Shown here: one piece after another, positions 39,831 through 49,475 of the stretch
How positions within the stretch are numbered: the first letter of the stretch is position 1
Layout: the number at the start of each line of letters is the position of its first letter
DNA from: Pseudomonas delhiensis
GTDB lineage: Bacteria > Pseudomonadota > Gammaproteobacteria > Pseudomonadales > Pseudomonadaceae
DNA: 64,000 bases
NCBI RefSeq assembly: GCF_900187975.1
Contig: NZ_FZPC01000005.1
Coordinates: 186,001-250,000, forward strand
Reading direction: 5' to 3'
Made by a program: the position numbers and the translations under genes
The notes under the pieces: model-generated
The model's database searches: none
Seen by the model: only the letters and a program-made list of their open reading frames with translations
What the model was told of the DNA's origin: nothing

Positions 39831-40679
39831 ATGGACATGAACTACGACCAGATAGTACGCAGCGCTGAGGCCTGGACGCCGCTGGTGCTGAGTTACCTGG
39901 GCAACGCCGTGCTGGCGCTGATCACCCTGCTGGTCGGCTGGTGGCTGATCAACCTGCTGACCCGCCGGGTGGGCGGGCTGCTGGCCAGCCAGCGGGTGGA
40001 CAAGACCCTCCAGGGCTTCATCGGCAGCCTGGTCAACATCGTGCTGAAGATCCTCCTGGTGGTCAGCGTGGCCTCGATGATCGGCATCCAGACCACCAGC
40101 TTCGTCGCCGCCATCGGCGCCGCCGGCCTGGCCATCGGCCTGGCCCTGCAGGGCAGCCTGTCGAACTTCGCCGGCGGCGTGCTGATCCTGCTGTTCCGCC
40201 CGTTCAAGGTCGGCGATGCCATCGAGGCGCAGGGCGTCGCCGGCACCGTGGACAGCATCCAGATCTTCCACACCGTGCTGCGCACCGGTGACAACCGCAC
40301 GGTCATCATGCCCAACGGCGCGCTGTCCAACGGCATCATCACCAACGTCTCGAGCCAGGCCACGCGCCAGGTGATCTTCGACATCAAGCTGGCCTTCGAC
40401 GCCGACCTGGACGCCGCCCGCGGCATCCTCCTGGAGCTGGCCCAGGACCCGCGCGTGCTCAAGACCCCCGCGCCGGTGGTGGTGGTCTCGGCCCTGGGCG
40501 AGAATTCGGTGACCCTGTCGCTGCGCCTGTGGACCGCCAATGCCGACTTCGGCGCGGTGACCTTCATGCTCAACGAGCAGGTGCGCCTGTGCCTGCGCGA
40601 CCGCGGGATCGACCTGGCGCTGCCGAGCCGGGTGGTGCGGGTGGTCAGGGGTTCCGAGGAGGAAGCCTTCGCCGAGTGA
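39831..40679 (+). CDS. mscS: small-conductance mechanosensitive channel MscS
   Basis: The 282-residue channel releases solutes on hypo-osmotic shock. Three membrane helices (about 20-42, 65-85 and 92-122) precede the cytoplasmic cage. The pore-lining TM3 glycine/alanine pattern is clear (AAIGAAGLAIGLALQGSLSNFAGGVLI), followed by FRPFKVGDAIE and the FPN-like PNGALSNGIITN loop. The region 39713-39830 has a 10-base inverted repeat (39768-39795) and no gene. A terminator follows at 40696. Confidence 0.96.
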   Translation: MDMNYDQIVRSAEAWTPLVLSYLGNAVLALITLLVGWWLINLLTRRVGGLLASQRVDKTLQGFIGSLVNIVLKILLVVSVASMIGIQTTSFVAAIGAAGLAIGLALQGSLSNFAGGVLILLFRPFKVGDAIEAQGVAGTVDSIQIFHTVLRTGDNRTVIMPNGALSNGIITNVSSQATRQVIFDIKLAFDADLDAARGILLELAQDPRVLKTPAPVVVVSALGENSVTLSLRLWTANADFGAVTFMLNEQVRLCLRDRGIDLALPSRVVRVVRGSEEEAFAE

Positions 40680-40695
40680 GGGCGAGCCCATGAGG

Positions 40696-40722
40696 AAGGC
40701 CGGCCATGTGCCGGCCTTTTTC
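40696..40722 (+). terminator. rho-independent terminator after mscS
   Basis: AAGGCCGGC / GCCGGCCTT stem with CATGT loop, followed by T-run. Confidence 0.88.
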
Positions 40723-40789
40723 GTTTCTGCGCCGGCCTTGCCGGCGCAATTGTGGGCAGGGCCCCTACAGGTCGAGGGGGAATTCTGGC

Positions 40790-40824
40790 GTAGGATGGGT
40801 GGAGCGAAGCGATACCCATCCTAC
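40790..40824. repeat. inverted repeat GTAGGATGGGT...ACCCATCCTAC
   Basis: Perfect 11-base arms surround a GGAGCGAAGCGAT core. A related GGGTATCGCTTCGCCC fragment is present near 4227. This is a dispersed repeat family of Pseudomonas genomes. Confidence 0.8.
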
Positions 40825-40850
40825 GAAGGCGCCTCGGTACGGATTCCCCT

Positions 40851-40892
40851 GTAGGAGCGCGCCCTGCGCGCGAATTGCGGGCAGGGCCCGCC
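40851..40892. repeat. GTAGGAGCGCGCCCTGCGCGCGA REP
   Basis: Left half is intact (GTAGGAGCGCGCC from 40851) and the right half ends GGGCAGGGCCCGCC. It abuts the 3' end of ampG. Confidence 0.75.
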
Positions 40893-40901
40893 CAAGGCAG
40901 C

Positions 40902-42716
40902 TCAGCCGCTGCGCTCGGCGCCGTGCCGCGTGGCCACCGGCTCTTCCGGTTCGCGCGGCACGCCGTCGGGCATGCCCTTGTCGCGGCGCAGCCACAGCCA
41001 GCCGATCAGCAGCAGGGTGGGGATGCCGAGCACGGCGGTGACGAAGAAGAAGTGCTCGTAGCCCATGTGCTCGACCATGCTCCCCGAGTAGCCGCCGATG
41101 AAGCGCGGCAGCAGCAGCATGGTGGAGCTGAGCATGGCGTACTGGGTGGCGGAGAACTTCAGGTTGGTCAGGCTCGACAGGTAGGCGACGAAGGCCGAGG
41201 CGGCCAGGCCGCCGCTGAAGTTGTCGAGCATGATGGTCAGCACGAACATGCTCACGCGGGGCTCGAATTCGCGCAGCAGGGTGAAGACGTCCTCGCCGAT
41301 CACGCTCGGGTCGGTGATCGGGCCCATGTGCGCCAGCATGGCGAACAGCAGGTTGGTGCCGGCCGAGGCGGCGCCGGCGATGAACAGGATCGGCAGGATG
41401 CTGAAGCGGGCGATGAGCAGGCCGCCGGCCGCCGCGCCGACCAGGGTCATGATGACGCCGAACAGCTTGCTGACGGTGGCGATCACTTCCTTGGAGAAGC
41501 CCATGTCGATGTAGAACACCCCGGCCATCACGCCCATCACGGTGTCGGAGAGCCGGTAGGTGGAGATCAGCCCGAGCAGCAGCAGCGCCTGCCAGCGGTA
41601 GCGGCGGATGAACTCGGTGATGGGCGTGAGCACCGGCGCCATCAGCAGGCGGCCGGGGGCCGACAGGCAGCTCAGGGCGATCAGCAGGTAGAGGCTCGCC
41701 AGCCACCATTTGCCGGCGCCCGCGGAGTTGGCCATGGCGGTGCCGGTCACCAGCAGGATGATCAGCACTATCACCGACACCGCCTGGTGGACGAAGTCGA
41801 ACTGCGGCACGCCCTTGCCGTGGGCGGCGACCAGCAATGGCCGGCGCACCCGCGAGAGCAGCTCGCGCACCGGGCGGATCTGCTTGCGCCCGCGCGGGCT
41901 CAGGCAGAGGACGATGAACAGGGCGTAGAGCCCCGCCCGCGGCCAGGCCTGGTTGGTCAGCGCGGTGAGCATGGCCGGCACCGAGATCAGCAGTACCAGC
42001 AGTTGCAGCACCGAGAGCAACTGGTGGTTGAAGGCGTAGGCGGAGTTGCCCACCGCCTGCGGCTGGACGTTCACGTCGGGCTCGCGGATCAGCAGGCTGG
42101 TGACCAGGCCGGGGAGGATCAGCAGGGCGAACAGCGCGTAGGTCAGGCCCCAGGCCGCCTGGCTGTAGTGCAGGCTGCTGGAGCCCAGCCACTCGGCGAG
42201 GAACAGCGCGCCGGCGCTGGCCAGCAGCACGGCGCCGCGGTAGCCGGTCATGTAGCAGGCGGCCAGGGCGGCCTGGCGGGTGTTCTCGGCGATCTCCAGG
42301 CGGTAGGCGTCGATGGCGATGTCCTGGGTGGCCGAGGCGAAGGCCACCACCAGGGCCAGGCCGATCAGCCAGGGCAGGTGGCTCTGCGGGTTGCACAGGG
42401 CCATGCCGAGCAGGCCGATGGCGATCAGCGCCTGGGAGAACACCAGCCAGGAGCGGCGCCGGCCGAGCCGGCCGACGATGGGCAGGCGCCACTGGTCGAG
42501 CATCGGCGACCACACCCACTTGAACGCGTAGACCAGCCCCAGCCAGCTGGCGAAGCCGATGGTTTCCCGCGCCACGCCGGCTTCGCGCAGCCACACCGAG
42601 AGGGTGGTGAAGACCAGCATCGTCGGCAGCCCGGCGGCGAAGCCGAGCAGCAAAAGCGCGAGACTGGCGGGAGACTTGTAGGCAACCAGTGCCTCTCGCC
42701 AGGAGTGCTTCTTCAT
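40902..42716 (-). CDS. ampG: muropeptide permease AmpG
   Basis: The 604-residue inner-membrane transporter imports GlcNAc-anhydroMurNAc peptides for cell-wall recycling, and so controls ampC beta-lactamase induction. It is a major-facilitator protein with 12 or more membrane helices and a long central loop (about 215-330). The N-terminus has SLALLLLGFAAGLPTMLVFTTLSVWLREAG, and the ASATQDIAIDAYRLE motif is diagnostic. Length resembles the P. aeruginosa AmpG, which also lies next to yajQ and mscS. Confidence 0.95.
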   Translation of the reverse strand: MKKHSWREALVAYKSPASLALLLLGFAAGLPTMLVFTTLSVWLREAGVARETIGFASWLGLVYAFKWVWSPMLDQWRLPIVGRLGRRRSWLVFSQALIAIGLLGMALCNPQSHLPWLIGLALVVAFASATQDIAIDAYRLEIAENTRQAALAACYMTGYRGAVLLASAGALFLAEWLGSSSLHYSQAAWGLTYALFALLILPGLVTSLLIREPDVNVQPQAVGNSAYAFNHQLLSVLQLLVLLISVPAMLTALTNQAWPRAGLYALFIVLCLSPRGRKQIRPVRELLSRVRRPLLVAAHGKGVPQFDFVHQAVSVIVLIILLVTGTAMANSAGAGKWWLASLYLLIALSCLSAPGRLLMAPVLTPITEFIRRYRWQALLLLGLISTYRLSDTVMGVMAGVFYIDMGFSKEVIATVSKLFGVIMTLVGAAAGGLLIARFSILPILFIAGAASAGTNLLFAMLAHMGPITDPSVIGEDVFTLLREFEPRVSMFVLTIMLDNFSGGLAASAFVAYLSSLTNLKFSATQYAMLSSTMLLLPRFIGGYSGSMVEHMGYEHFFFVTAVLGIPTLLLIGWLWLRRDKGMPDGVPREPEEPVATRHGAERSG

Positions 42717-42751
42717 GAAAGGTTTCCAGCACGCAAAAAATTACGCGAACT

Positions 42752-43135
42752 CTACTCGCAGAGCCCGCCGTGAAGCCAGCCGTGCCGACGTATGTCCACC
42801 CGATCGTTGTGGATTCGGACCCCCTCGGCGCGCAATCGTGCCCGCTGTTCGTCGCCGCCCGGGCTGCCCAGCGGCAGGCTGATGCGCCCGCCGGCGGCGA
42901 TCACCCGGTGCCAGGGCAGGCGCGAGCCCTCCGGCAGCTGGCTGAGCACCCGGCCCACCAGGCGCGCCGAGCGGCCCAGGCCGGCCATGCGGGCCAGCTC
43001 GCCGTAGCTCACCACGTAGCCTTCGGGTACCTGGGACAAGGCCAGATAGATGGCCTCGCGGCGTACCTGCAGGCTTTCCAGGCCCAGGTCGGCGGTGTTT
43101 TCCAGCAGGGGAGCGGGCGGCTTTCTCGAAGGCAT
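42752..43135 (-). CDS. alkyltransferase-like DNA-binding protein (MGMT family)
   Basis: A 127-residue protein with the O6-alkylguanine-DNA alkyltransferase DNA-binding fold (VPEGYVVSYGELARMAGLGRSARLVGRVLSQLP). The catalytic PCHR is PWHR at 74-77, so the alkyl-acceptor cysteine is absent. Such ATL proteins recognise O6-alkylguanine and recruit nucleotide excision repair rather than repair it directly. ATG 43135 is preferred; a TTG at 43186 would add 17 residues but lacks a ribosome-binding site. It lies just upstream of ampG on the same strand. Confidence 0.9.
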   Translation of the reverse strand: MPSRKPPAPLLENTADLGLESLQVRREAIYLALSQVPEGYVVSYGELARMAGLGRSARLVGRVLSQLPEGSRLPWHRVIAAGGRISLPLGSPGGDEQRARLRAEGVRIHNDRVDIRRHGWLHGGLCE

Positions 43136-43306
43136 GGGGCGGTTTTCCACTGGCAGCGGGGCCTGGTCGACAGCATAGAGCCGCAATGATGCAGGAGGTG
43201 CCCTTCATCCATCCAGTTGAACTCCCCGCATGGGGGCCGGTCAGTCGTTGCTCTGGTGTCGGGTGTGCGGATAATGCCCGGCTTTTGTTCCAGCCATCCG
43301 AATTGA

Positions 43307-44320
43307 ATGCCGCTCATGTTGTCGAGAACCCTGCTGTGCCTTGCCGTCGCCGCCGCTCCACTGACTTCCCTGGCCGATACCGTCTGGCTGAAGAACGGTG
43401 ACCGGCTGACCGGCAAGATCAAGCTCTACGACGGGGGCCGCCTGGTGCTGGCCACCGACTACGCCGGCGAGGTCACCCTGACCGGCGACAAGATCGCCAC
43501 CCTGCAGACCGAGCAGAACCTGCTGGTCAAGCACGACGAGGACGCCACCGGCGAGCATTCCAAGGGCCTGAAGGCCGCCGAGCCGGGCAAGGTCACCCTG
43601 GTCAACGGCGCCGAGGAGACTGTGCCCCTGGCCAGCATCGAGCAGATAGTGCCGCCGCGCCCGCTGCTGCAGGACTGGGTGTGGAAGGGCCAGGTGGACT
43701 TCTCCGTCGACCACACCATGGCCGAGAACGACGTCGAGGACTACGACGTCGACTTCAAGACCAACGCCCGCCACGGCATGTGGCGGCACAACCTGCAGGG
43801 CGAGTACAACCGCGAGAAGAAGGACGACTCGGTCAGCGTCAACAATTACTCCGCCGAGTATGCCCTGGACCGCTTCTTCGACGAGCACTGGTTCTGGCAG
43901 GGCAAGGCGGAATACAAGCGCGACTGGGTCGAGGACCTGGAGAAGAAGCGCACCGTCGGTACCGGTCCCGGCTACCAGTTCTGGGACAACGAACTGGGCG
44001 CCTTCTCCCTGGCCACCCTGGTCAACCGCAACGACTACGACTTCGTGGGCGGCGAGAAGGACCATTTCTATTCGGCGAGCGTGAAGTGGGACTACAACCG
44101 CTACCTGCTGGCCAAGCAGTTCGAGATCTTCACCAACGGCGAGGTGGGCAAGCCGCTGTCGTCGAAGGTGGACTACGAGGTGGAGAGCGAGGCGGGCATC
44201 CGCTACAAGCTGACCTCCTGGGCGGCGCTGAGCCTGAAGGGCGAATGGGACCGCCTGAGCGCCGAGGACGGCGGCGTCAACCAGCGGCGCTATACGCTGG
44301 GGATCGGGGTGGGGTGGTAG
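43307..44320 (+). CDS. DUF481 outer-membrane beta-barrel protein (YdiY type)
   Basis: This 337-residue precursor has a signal peptide with likely cleavage after A23 (SLA-DTVW). An N-terminal soluble part contains VWLKNGDRLTGKI and a second copy-like NGAEETVPLASIEQI. The C-terminal two thirds alternate hydrophobic and polar residues as in a beta barrel and end in an aromatic residue (GVGW), the outer-membrane assembly signal. The function of DUF481 proteins is not established. It stands alone and convergent with the SDR gene. Confidence 0.85.
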   Translation: MPLMLSRTLLCLAVAAAPLTSLADTVWLKNGDRLTGKIKLYDGGRLVLATDYAGEVTLTGDKIATLQTEQNLLVKHDEDATGEHSKGLKAAEPGKVTLVNGAEETVPLASIEQIVPPRPLLQDWVWKGQVDFSVDHTMAENDVEDYDVDFKTNARHGMWRHNLQGEYNREKKDDSVSVNNYSAEYALDRFFDEHWFWQGKAEYKRDWVEDLEKKRTVGTGPGYQFWDNELGAFSLATLVNRNDYDFVGGEKDHFYSASVKWDYNRYLLAKQFEIFTNGEVGKPLSSKVDYEVESEAGIRYKLTSWAALSLKGEWDRLSAEDGGVNQRRYTLGIGVGW

Positions 44321-44326
44321 GGCGTA

Positions 44327-44390
44327 AAGCTGCAAGCGGTAAGCCAGAAGCTGCAAGCGGTTTGCAGCTTGCAGCTTGAGGCTTGCAGCT
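44327..44390. repeat. GCAGCTT-type repeats, partly inverted
   Basis: AAGCTGCAAGC occurs at 44327 and 44349, and the inverse GCAGCTTGCAGCTTGAGGCTTGCAGCT at 44364-44390. The cluster can fold into a hairpin between the convergent DUF481 and SDR genes and may serve as their terminator. Confidence 0.75.
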
Positions 44391-44397
44391 GCCTGTC

Positions 44398-45156
44398 CTA
44401 CAGGCGCAGCCCCCCATCCAGCTCCAGCACGCGGCCGGTGTAGTAGTCGTTCTCGAGGATGTAGGCCACCGAGTGGGCGATCTCGTCCGGGCGGCCCAGG
44501 CGCTTGAGCGGGATGCCGGCGGTCATTTTCTCCAGGGCCTCGGGCTTCATGCTGGCGACCATGTCGGTCTCGATGAAGCCGGGGGCCACGCCGGCCACGC
44601 GGATGCCGTAGCGCGCCAGTTCCTTGGCCCAGACCACGGTGTCGGCGGCGACGCCGGCCTTGGCCGCGGAGTAGTTGGCCTGGCCCATGTTGCCGGCGCG
44701 GGAGATGGAGGAGATGTTGACGATCGCGCCCTGGTTGCCCAGCTCGATCATCTTCGCCGCCACTTCGCGGGTGCAGAGGAACACGCCGGTCAGGTTGACG
44801 TCGATCACCGCCTGCCACTGGGCCAGGCTCATCTTGCTCAGCTGGCCGTCCTTGACCTTGATGGTCAGGCCGTCGCGCAGGATGCCGGCGTTGTTCACCA
44901 GGCCGTTGATGGCGTCGAAGTCGCTGGCCACCTGGGCCACCATGTGGCTAACCTGTTCCTCGTTGGCCACGTTGCACAGGTAGGCGCGGGCGTCGCCGCC
45001 GGCGGCCTTGCAGGCGGCGACCGCCTCGTCCAGTTTCTCCTGGTTCAGGTCGACCAGCGCCAGTCTCGCTCCCTTGGCGGCGAGGAACTCGCCCATGGCG
45101 CGGCCCAGGCCCTGGCCGCCGCCGGTGATGATGATGACCTTGTCTTGCAATTGCAT
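44398..45156 (-). CDS. short-chain dehydrogenase/reductase (FabG-like)
   Basis: A 252-residue SDR with the NAD(P) motif TGGGQGLG (11-18), NNAG at 88-91, N121, catalytic serine 149 or 150 in NISSISR, and Y162xxxK166. It resembles 3-oxoacyl-ACP reductase but carries no partner gene to prove fatty-acid synthesis. ATG 45156 is preceded by GGGGAT; a GTG five codons upstream (45171) is less likely. The corresponding P. aeruginosa gene is PA4389. Confidence 0.9.
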   Translation of the reverse strand: MQLQDKVIIITGGGQGLGRAMGEFLAAKGARLALVDLNQEKLDEAVAACKAAGGDARAYLCNVANEEQVSHMVAQVASDFDAINGLVNNAGILRDGLTIKVKDGQLSKMSLAQWQAVIDVNLTGVFLCTREVAAKMIELGNQGAIVNISSISRAGNMGQANYSAAKAGVAADTVVWAKELARYGIRVAGVAPGFIETDMVASMKPEALEKMTAGIPLKRLGRPDEIAHSVAYILENDYYTGRVLELDGGLRL

Positions 45157-45262
45157 GGTTGGAATCCCCACGGCAATGTCGGGTGATTGGCCTCGCCGGC
45201 AACGGTGAACGAATTTTCTGTGCCCGTCCGTTTGCGACGGATTCTTAGCGAGGAGTCATAAG

Positions 45263-46000
45263 GTGAGCGTGAAAGCTGCCAAGAATGCCCGAGAATTGCT
45301 GCTCAAGGAATACCGGGCAGTGCTTTCCACCCAGTCGAAGAAGTGGCCGGGCTACCCCTTCGGCTCGGTGGTCCCATACTGCCTCGACGGCGCCGGCCGG
45401 CCGCTGATCCTGATCAGCCGGATCGCCCAGCACACCCACAACCTGCAGGCCGACGCCAAGTGTTCGCTGCTGGTGGGCGAGCGCGGCGCCGACGACATCC
45501 AGGCCGCCGGCCGCCTGACCCTGCTGGCCGAGGCCCGGCCGCTGGAGGACGTCGAGGAGATCGAGGCCGCGGCGCAGCGCTACTACGCCTACTTCCCCGG
45601 CTCGCGCGACTACCACAGGGCCCACGACTTCGATTTCTGGGTGCTGCAGCCGGTGCAGTGGCGCTTCATCGGCGGTTTCGGCGACATCCATTGGCTGGGC
45701 GCCGACAGCGTGCCCCTGGCCAACCCCTTCGCCGGCGAGGTGGAGCAGGGCATGGTCGGGCACATGAACCAGGACCACGCCAATGCCATCGTGCACTACC
45801 TGGAACTGGCCGGCCTGCCGGTGGGCGAGGCCCCGGAACTGGTGGGAATCGATACGGAAGGTTTCCACCTGCGCGTCGGCTCCATCCTCCACTGGCTGCC
45901 GTTCCCGGCGCCCTGCGCCAGCCCTGGCGAGGTGCGCCAGGCGCTGGTGCAACTGGCGCGGGCGCAGGCTTGGCCAGGCAACGAGGTGATCCAGGCTTGA
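45263..46000 (+). CDS. HugZ-like heme/flavin-fold protein (pyridoxamine oxidase-like, DUF2470)
   Basis: The 245-residue protein has a split-barrel flavin/heme-binding domain (about 10-150, containing YPFGSVVPYCLDGAGRPLILISRIAQHTHNL) and a C-terminal DUF2470 domain (about 160-240, GHMNQDHANAIVHYL). This two-domain build matches HugZ heme oxygenases and general stress PNPOx-like proteins. No iron or heme-uptake gene is nearby, so the substrate is open. The GTG start at 45263 follows GAGGAG. Confidence 0.85.
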   Translation: MSVKAAKNARELLLKEYRAVLSTQSKKWPGYPFGSVVPYCLDGAGRPLILISRIAQHTHNLQADAKCSLLVGERGADDIQAAGRLTLLAEARPLEDVEEIEAAAQRYYAYFPGSRDYHRAHDFDFWVLQPVQWRFIGGFGDIHWLGADSVPLANPFAGEVEQGMVGHMNQDHANAIVHYLELAGLPVGEAPELVGIDTEGFHLRVGSILHWLPFPAPCASPGEVRQALVQLARAQAWPGNEVIQA

Positions 46001-46064
46001 AATAGGCGGGTGTCGGCGCCAACTACGGAATATCCGGGCCGACGCCCCGCCAAGGACCCCTGAA

Positions 46065-46532
46065 ATGCGAGTCACCCTGTTCTTCCTGCTGCTCTTCCCG
46101 CTGATCGAACTGGCCGTGCTGATCAAGGTCGGCAGCGTCATCGGCGTGGGCTGGACCCTGCTGTTGCTGGTCGCCAGCGCCTTCCTCGGCGCGGCGCTGC
46201 TGCGCGTGGCCGGCCTGGCCACCCTGTGGCGCGCCCGCGAGCGTCTGTCCCGCGGCGAGGTGCCCGAGCAGGAAATGCTCGAGGGCCTGCTGATCGCGGT
46301 CGGCGGCGCCCTGCTGATGCTGCCGGGCTTCATCAGCGACATCCTCGGCCTGCTCTGCCTGCTGCCGTTCACCCGCAGCCTGCTGCTGGGCGGGTTGCGC
46401 CGGCGCATGCGCGAGCAGGAGGAGCGCCGCCGCGCGTTCGCCGACGACCCGTCGGCGCAATCGCGCGGCCCACAAGGGCCGAACGTGATCGAGGGCGAGT
46501 TCGAACGCCGCGACAACGATCGCCTGCGCTGA
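46065..46532 (+). CDS. fxsA: FxsA family membrane protein
   Basis: This 155-residue protein has three or four hydrophobic segments in the first 115 residues (starting MRVTLFFLLLFPLIELAVLIKVG) and a charged cytoplasmic tail with the typical NVIEGEFERRD ending. In E. coli, FxsA overproduction blocks F-plasmid exclusion by phage T7; its normal role is unknown. It lies directly upstream of groESL as in PAO1 (PA4387). Confidence 0.92.
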   Translation: MRVTLFFLLLFPLIELAVLIKVGSVIGVGWTLLLLVASAFLGAALLRVAGLATLWRARERLSRGEVPEQEMLEGLLIAVGGALLMLPGFISDILGLLCLLPFTRSLLLGGLRRRMREQEERRRAFADDPSAQSRGPQGPNVIEGEFERRDNDRLR

Positions 46533-46550
46533 AATTTTTTTCCCCTCGGC

Positions 46551-46578
46551 CTTGAAATGCCCCACGACGACCTCATGT
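46551..46578 (+). promoter_or_regulatory. sigma32 heat-shock promoter of groESL
   Basis: CTTGAAA (46551-46557), 13 bases, CCTCATGT (46571-46578) differs from the sigma32 consensus CTTGAAA-N(11-16)-CCCCATNT at one base. The resulting leader is about 140 bases. Confidence 0.85.
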
Positions 46579-46596
46579 AGCAGGCACCGCAAGGTC

Positions 46597-46659
46597 CCTG
46601 TCATTCGGACAGGCTGTCTTATGCGGCTCGCCCGTCGGGCCGCAAACCGGCGAAGCCGG
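46597..46659 (+). promoter_or_regulatory. three hairpins in the groES leader
   Basis: CCTGTC/GACAGG (46597-46613), a GCGG...CCGC hairpin (46623-46644) and CCGGC/GCCGG (46647-46659) are predicted in succession. They could stabilise the mRNA or regulate translation; none covers the GGGAGA ribosome-binding site directly. Confidence 0.4.
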
Positions 46660-46724
46660 CTTCAACAAAACCTGCCGGACATCGATCCGGCTGTTGGAAA
46701 CCACTGTTTGGGAGAGTTACGACT

Positions 46725-47018
46725 ATGAAGCTTCGTCCTCTGCATGACCGCGTCGTCATTCGTCGCAGCGAGGAAGAAACCAAGACCGCGGGCGGCATCG
46801 TGCTGCCGGGTTCCGCCGCCGAGAAGCCGAACCGTGGCGAAGTGGTCGCCGTCGGTGCCGGCCGCGTGCTGGACAACGGCGAAGTTCGCGCCCTGGCAGT
46901 GAAGGTGGGTGACAAGGTGGTATTCGGCCCCTACTCGGGCAGCAATGCCATCAAGGTCGACGGCGAAGAACTGCTGGTGATGGGCGAGTCCGAGATCCTC
47001 GCCGTCCTGGAAGACTGA
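46725..47018 (+). CDS. groES: co-chaperonin GroES
   Basis: The 97-residue cap of the GroEL chamber. The N-terminus [14 protein letters not shown], the mobile-loop region [20 protein letters not shown] with its IVL contact tripeptide, and the beta-barrel sequence [14 protein letters not shown] are conserved. It is first in the groESL operon behind the sigma32 promoter, 48 bases before groEL. Confidence 0.99.
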   Translation: MKLRPLHDRVVIRRSEEETKTAGGIVLPGSAAEKPNRGEVVAVGAGRVLDNGEVRALAVKVGDKVVFGPYSGSNAIKVDGEELLVMGESEILAVLED

Positions 47019-47054
47019 TCCGCTGCGTCCCCAATCCCACCGAATTCGATTTAG

Positions 47055-48707
<1,653 letters not shown>

Positions 48708-48728
48708 GCCTCCCGGCCCCTGGCTGAG

Positions 48729-48757
48729 AAAGAGCCCCGCTTCGGCGGGGCTTTTTC
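48729..48757 (+). terminator. rho-independent terminator after groEL
   Basis: AGCCCCGC / GCGGGGCT stem with short loop followed by TTTTT. Confidence 0.9.
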
Positions 48758-48787
48758 GTTTCCGGCGCTTTGTGCCAAGATGTGCCG

Positions 48788-48905
48788 CGCAGGAGATGGC
48801 ATTCCTCCTTCAACCGCCCCCGTGGCTGATGATGCCTACGCATTCACCTGGACCAGGCGCGTAGGCGTTCGCCTGCGGCCTGTCCGAAAGCCCCTCAAGG
48901 ACAGG
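48788..48905 (+). promoter_or_regulatory. fluoride (crcB) riboswitch with expression platform
   Basis: The aptamer (about 48788-48840) shows the crcB consensus in order: GGAGATGG, ATTCCTCC, AACCGCC and GCTGATGATGCCTAC. Its 3' strand GCCTACGC (48834-48841) can instead pair with GCGTAGGC (48859-48866), and CCTGTCC (48879-48885) pairs with GGACAGG (48899-48905), which holds the crcB Shine-Dalgarno. This suggests fluoride-dependent switching between folds at the level of translation. The aptamer call is strong; the platform is inferred. Confidence 0.85.
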
Positions 48906-48908
48906 ATC

Positions 48909-49292
48909 ATGTGGAAACCGGTTCTCGCCATCGCCCTCGGCGCCGCCATCGGCGCGTTGCTGCGCTGGTACCTCGGCCTCAAGCTGAACAGCCTGATGCC
49001 CACCGTGCCCCCCGGCACCCTGGCCGCCAACCTGATCGGCGGCTACATCATCGGTGTCGCCGTCGCCTACTTCGCCAGCGCCCAGGGCATAGCCCCGGAG
49101 TGGCGGCTGCTGATCATCACCGGCTTCTGCGGTGGCCTGACCACCTTCTCGACCTTCTCCGCGGAGGTCGTCACCCTGTTGCAGGAAGGCCGCCTGGCCT
49201 GGGCGATGGGGGCGATCGTGGTGCACGTCAGCGGTTCCCTGGCGATGACCCTGCTCGGCCTGTTCACCGGCAACTGGCTGATGGGCAAGTGA
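48909..49292 (+). CDS. crcB: fluoride channel CrcB (Fluc)
   Basis: A 127-residue Fluc channel with four membrane helices, which dimerises in antiparallel fashion and expels fluoride. Family landmarks are [15 protein letters not shown], the asparagine in [14 protein letters not shown], and [15 protein letters not shown] lining the pore. ATG 48909 follows AAGGACAGG; a longer frame from 48780 covers the riboswitch and is rejected. Regulated by the upstream fluoride riboswitch. Confidence 0.96.
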   Translation: MWKPVLAIALGAAIGALLRWYLGLKLNSLMPTVPPGTLAANLIGGYIIGVAVAYFASAQGIAPEWRLLIITGFCGGLTTFSTFSAEVVTLLQEGRLAWAMGAIVVHVSGSLAMTLLGLFTGNWLMGK

Positions 49293-49297
49293 ACCGC

Positions 49298-49326
49298 CGC
49301 GGGGGCGCCGGATGGCCGCCCCCGCG
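49298..49326 (+). terminator. GC hairpin after crcB
   Basis: CGCGGGGGC (49298-49306) pairs with GCCCCCGCG (49318-49326). There is no T-run, so termination here would be weak or factor-dependent. Confidence 0.4.
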
Positions 49327-49399
49327 CAGGCAAGCCCCTCCGCGCATCCATTCCCTTCACGCCAAGGCTGGCGCGGCCTCGCCGCCGGCCCGGGGCGTT

Positions 49400-49415
49400 G
49401 TGAAAAAAACGTCAA
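49400..49415 (-). promoter_or_regulatory. ColR-box-like site upstream of colR
   Basis: Read on the minus strand, TTGACGTTTTTTTCAC fits at every fixed position the ColR consensus I recall from P. putida, (T/C)(T/C)NA(C/G)NN(C/T)TTTTTCAC. It lies 61 bases before colR, suggesting autoregulation. Confidence 0.55.
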
Positions 49416-49418
49416 AGA

Positions 49419-49439
49419 CGCTTAAGTTCCAATTAAGCG
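49419..49439. promoter_or_regulatory. perfect inverted repeat in the colR promoter region
   Basis: CGCTTAA-GTTCCAA-TTAAGCG has 7-base arms and a 7-base spacer. It ends 4 bases before a -10-like TAGTCT (49443-49448), so a bound protein would overlap the -35 region. Confidence 0.5.
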
Positions 49440-49475
49440 AGCTAGTCTAGGGTGCCCTGCAAAGCGGAGAGGAAC

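Noticed and set aside
48780-48908. N-terminal extension of crcB
   Set aside because: The segment is the fluoride riboswitch and its platform; the channel begins at [11 protein letters not shown].
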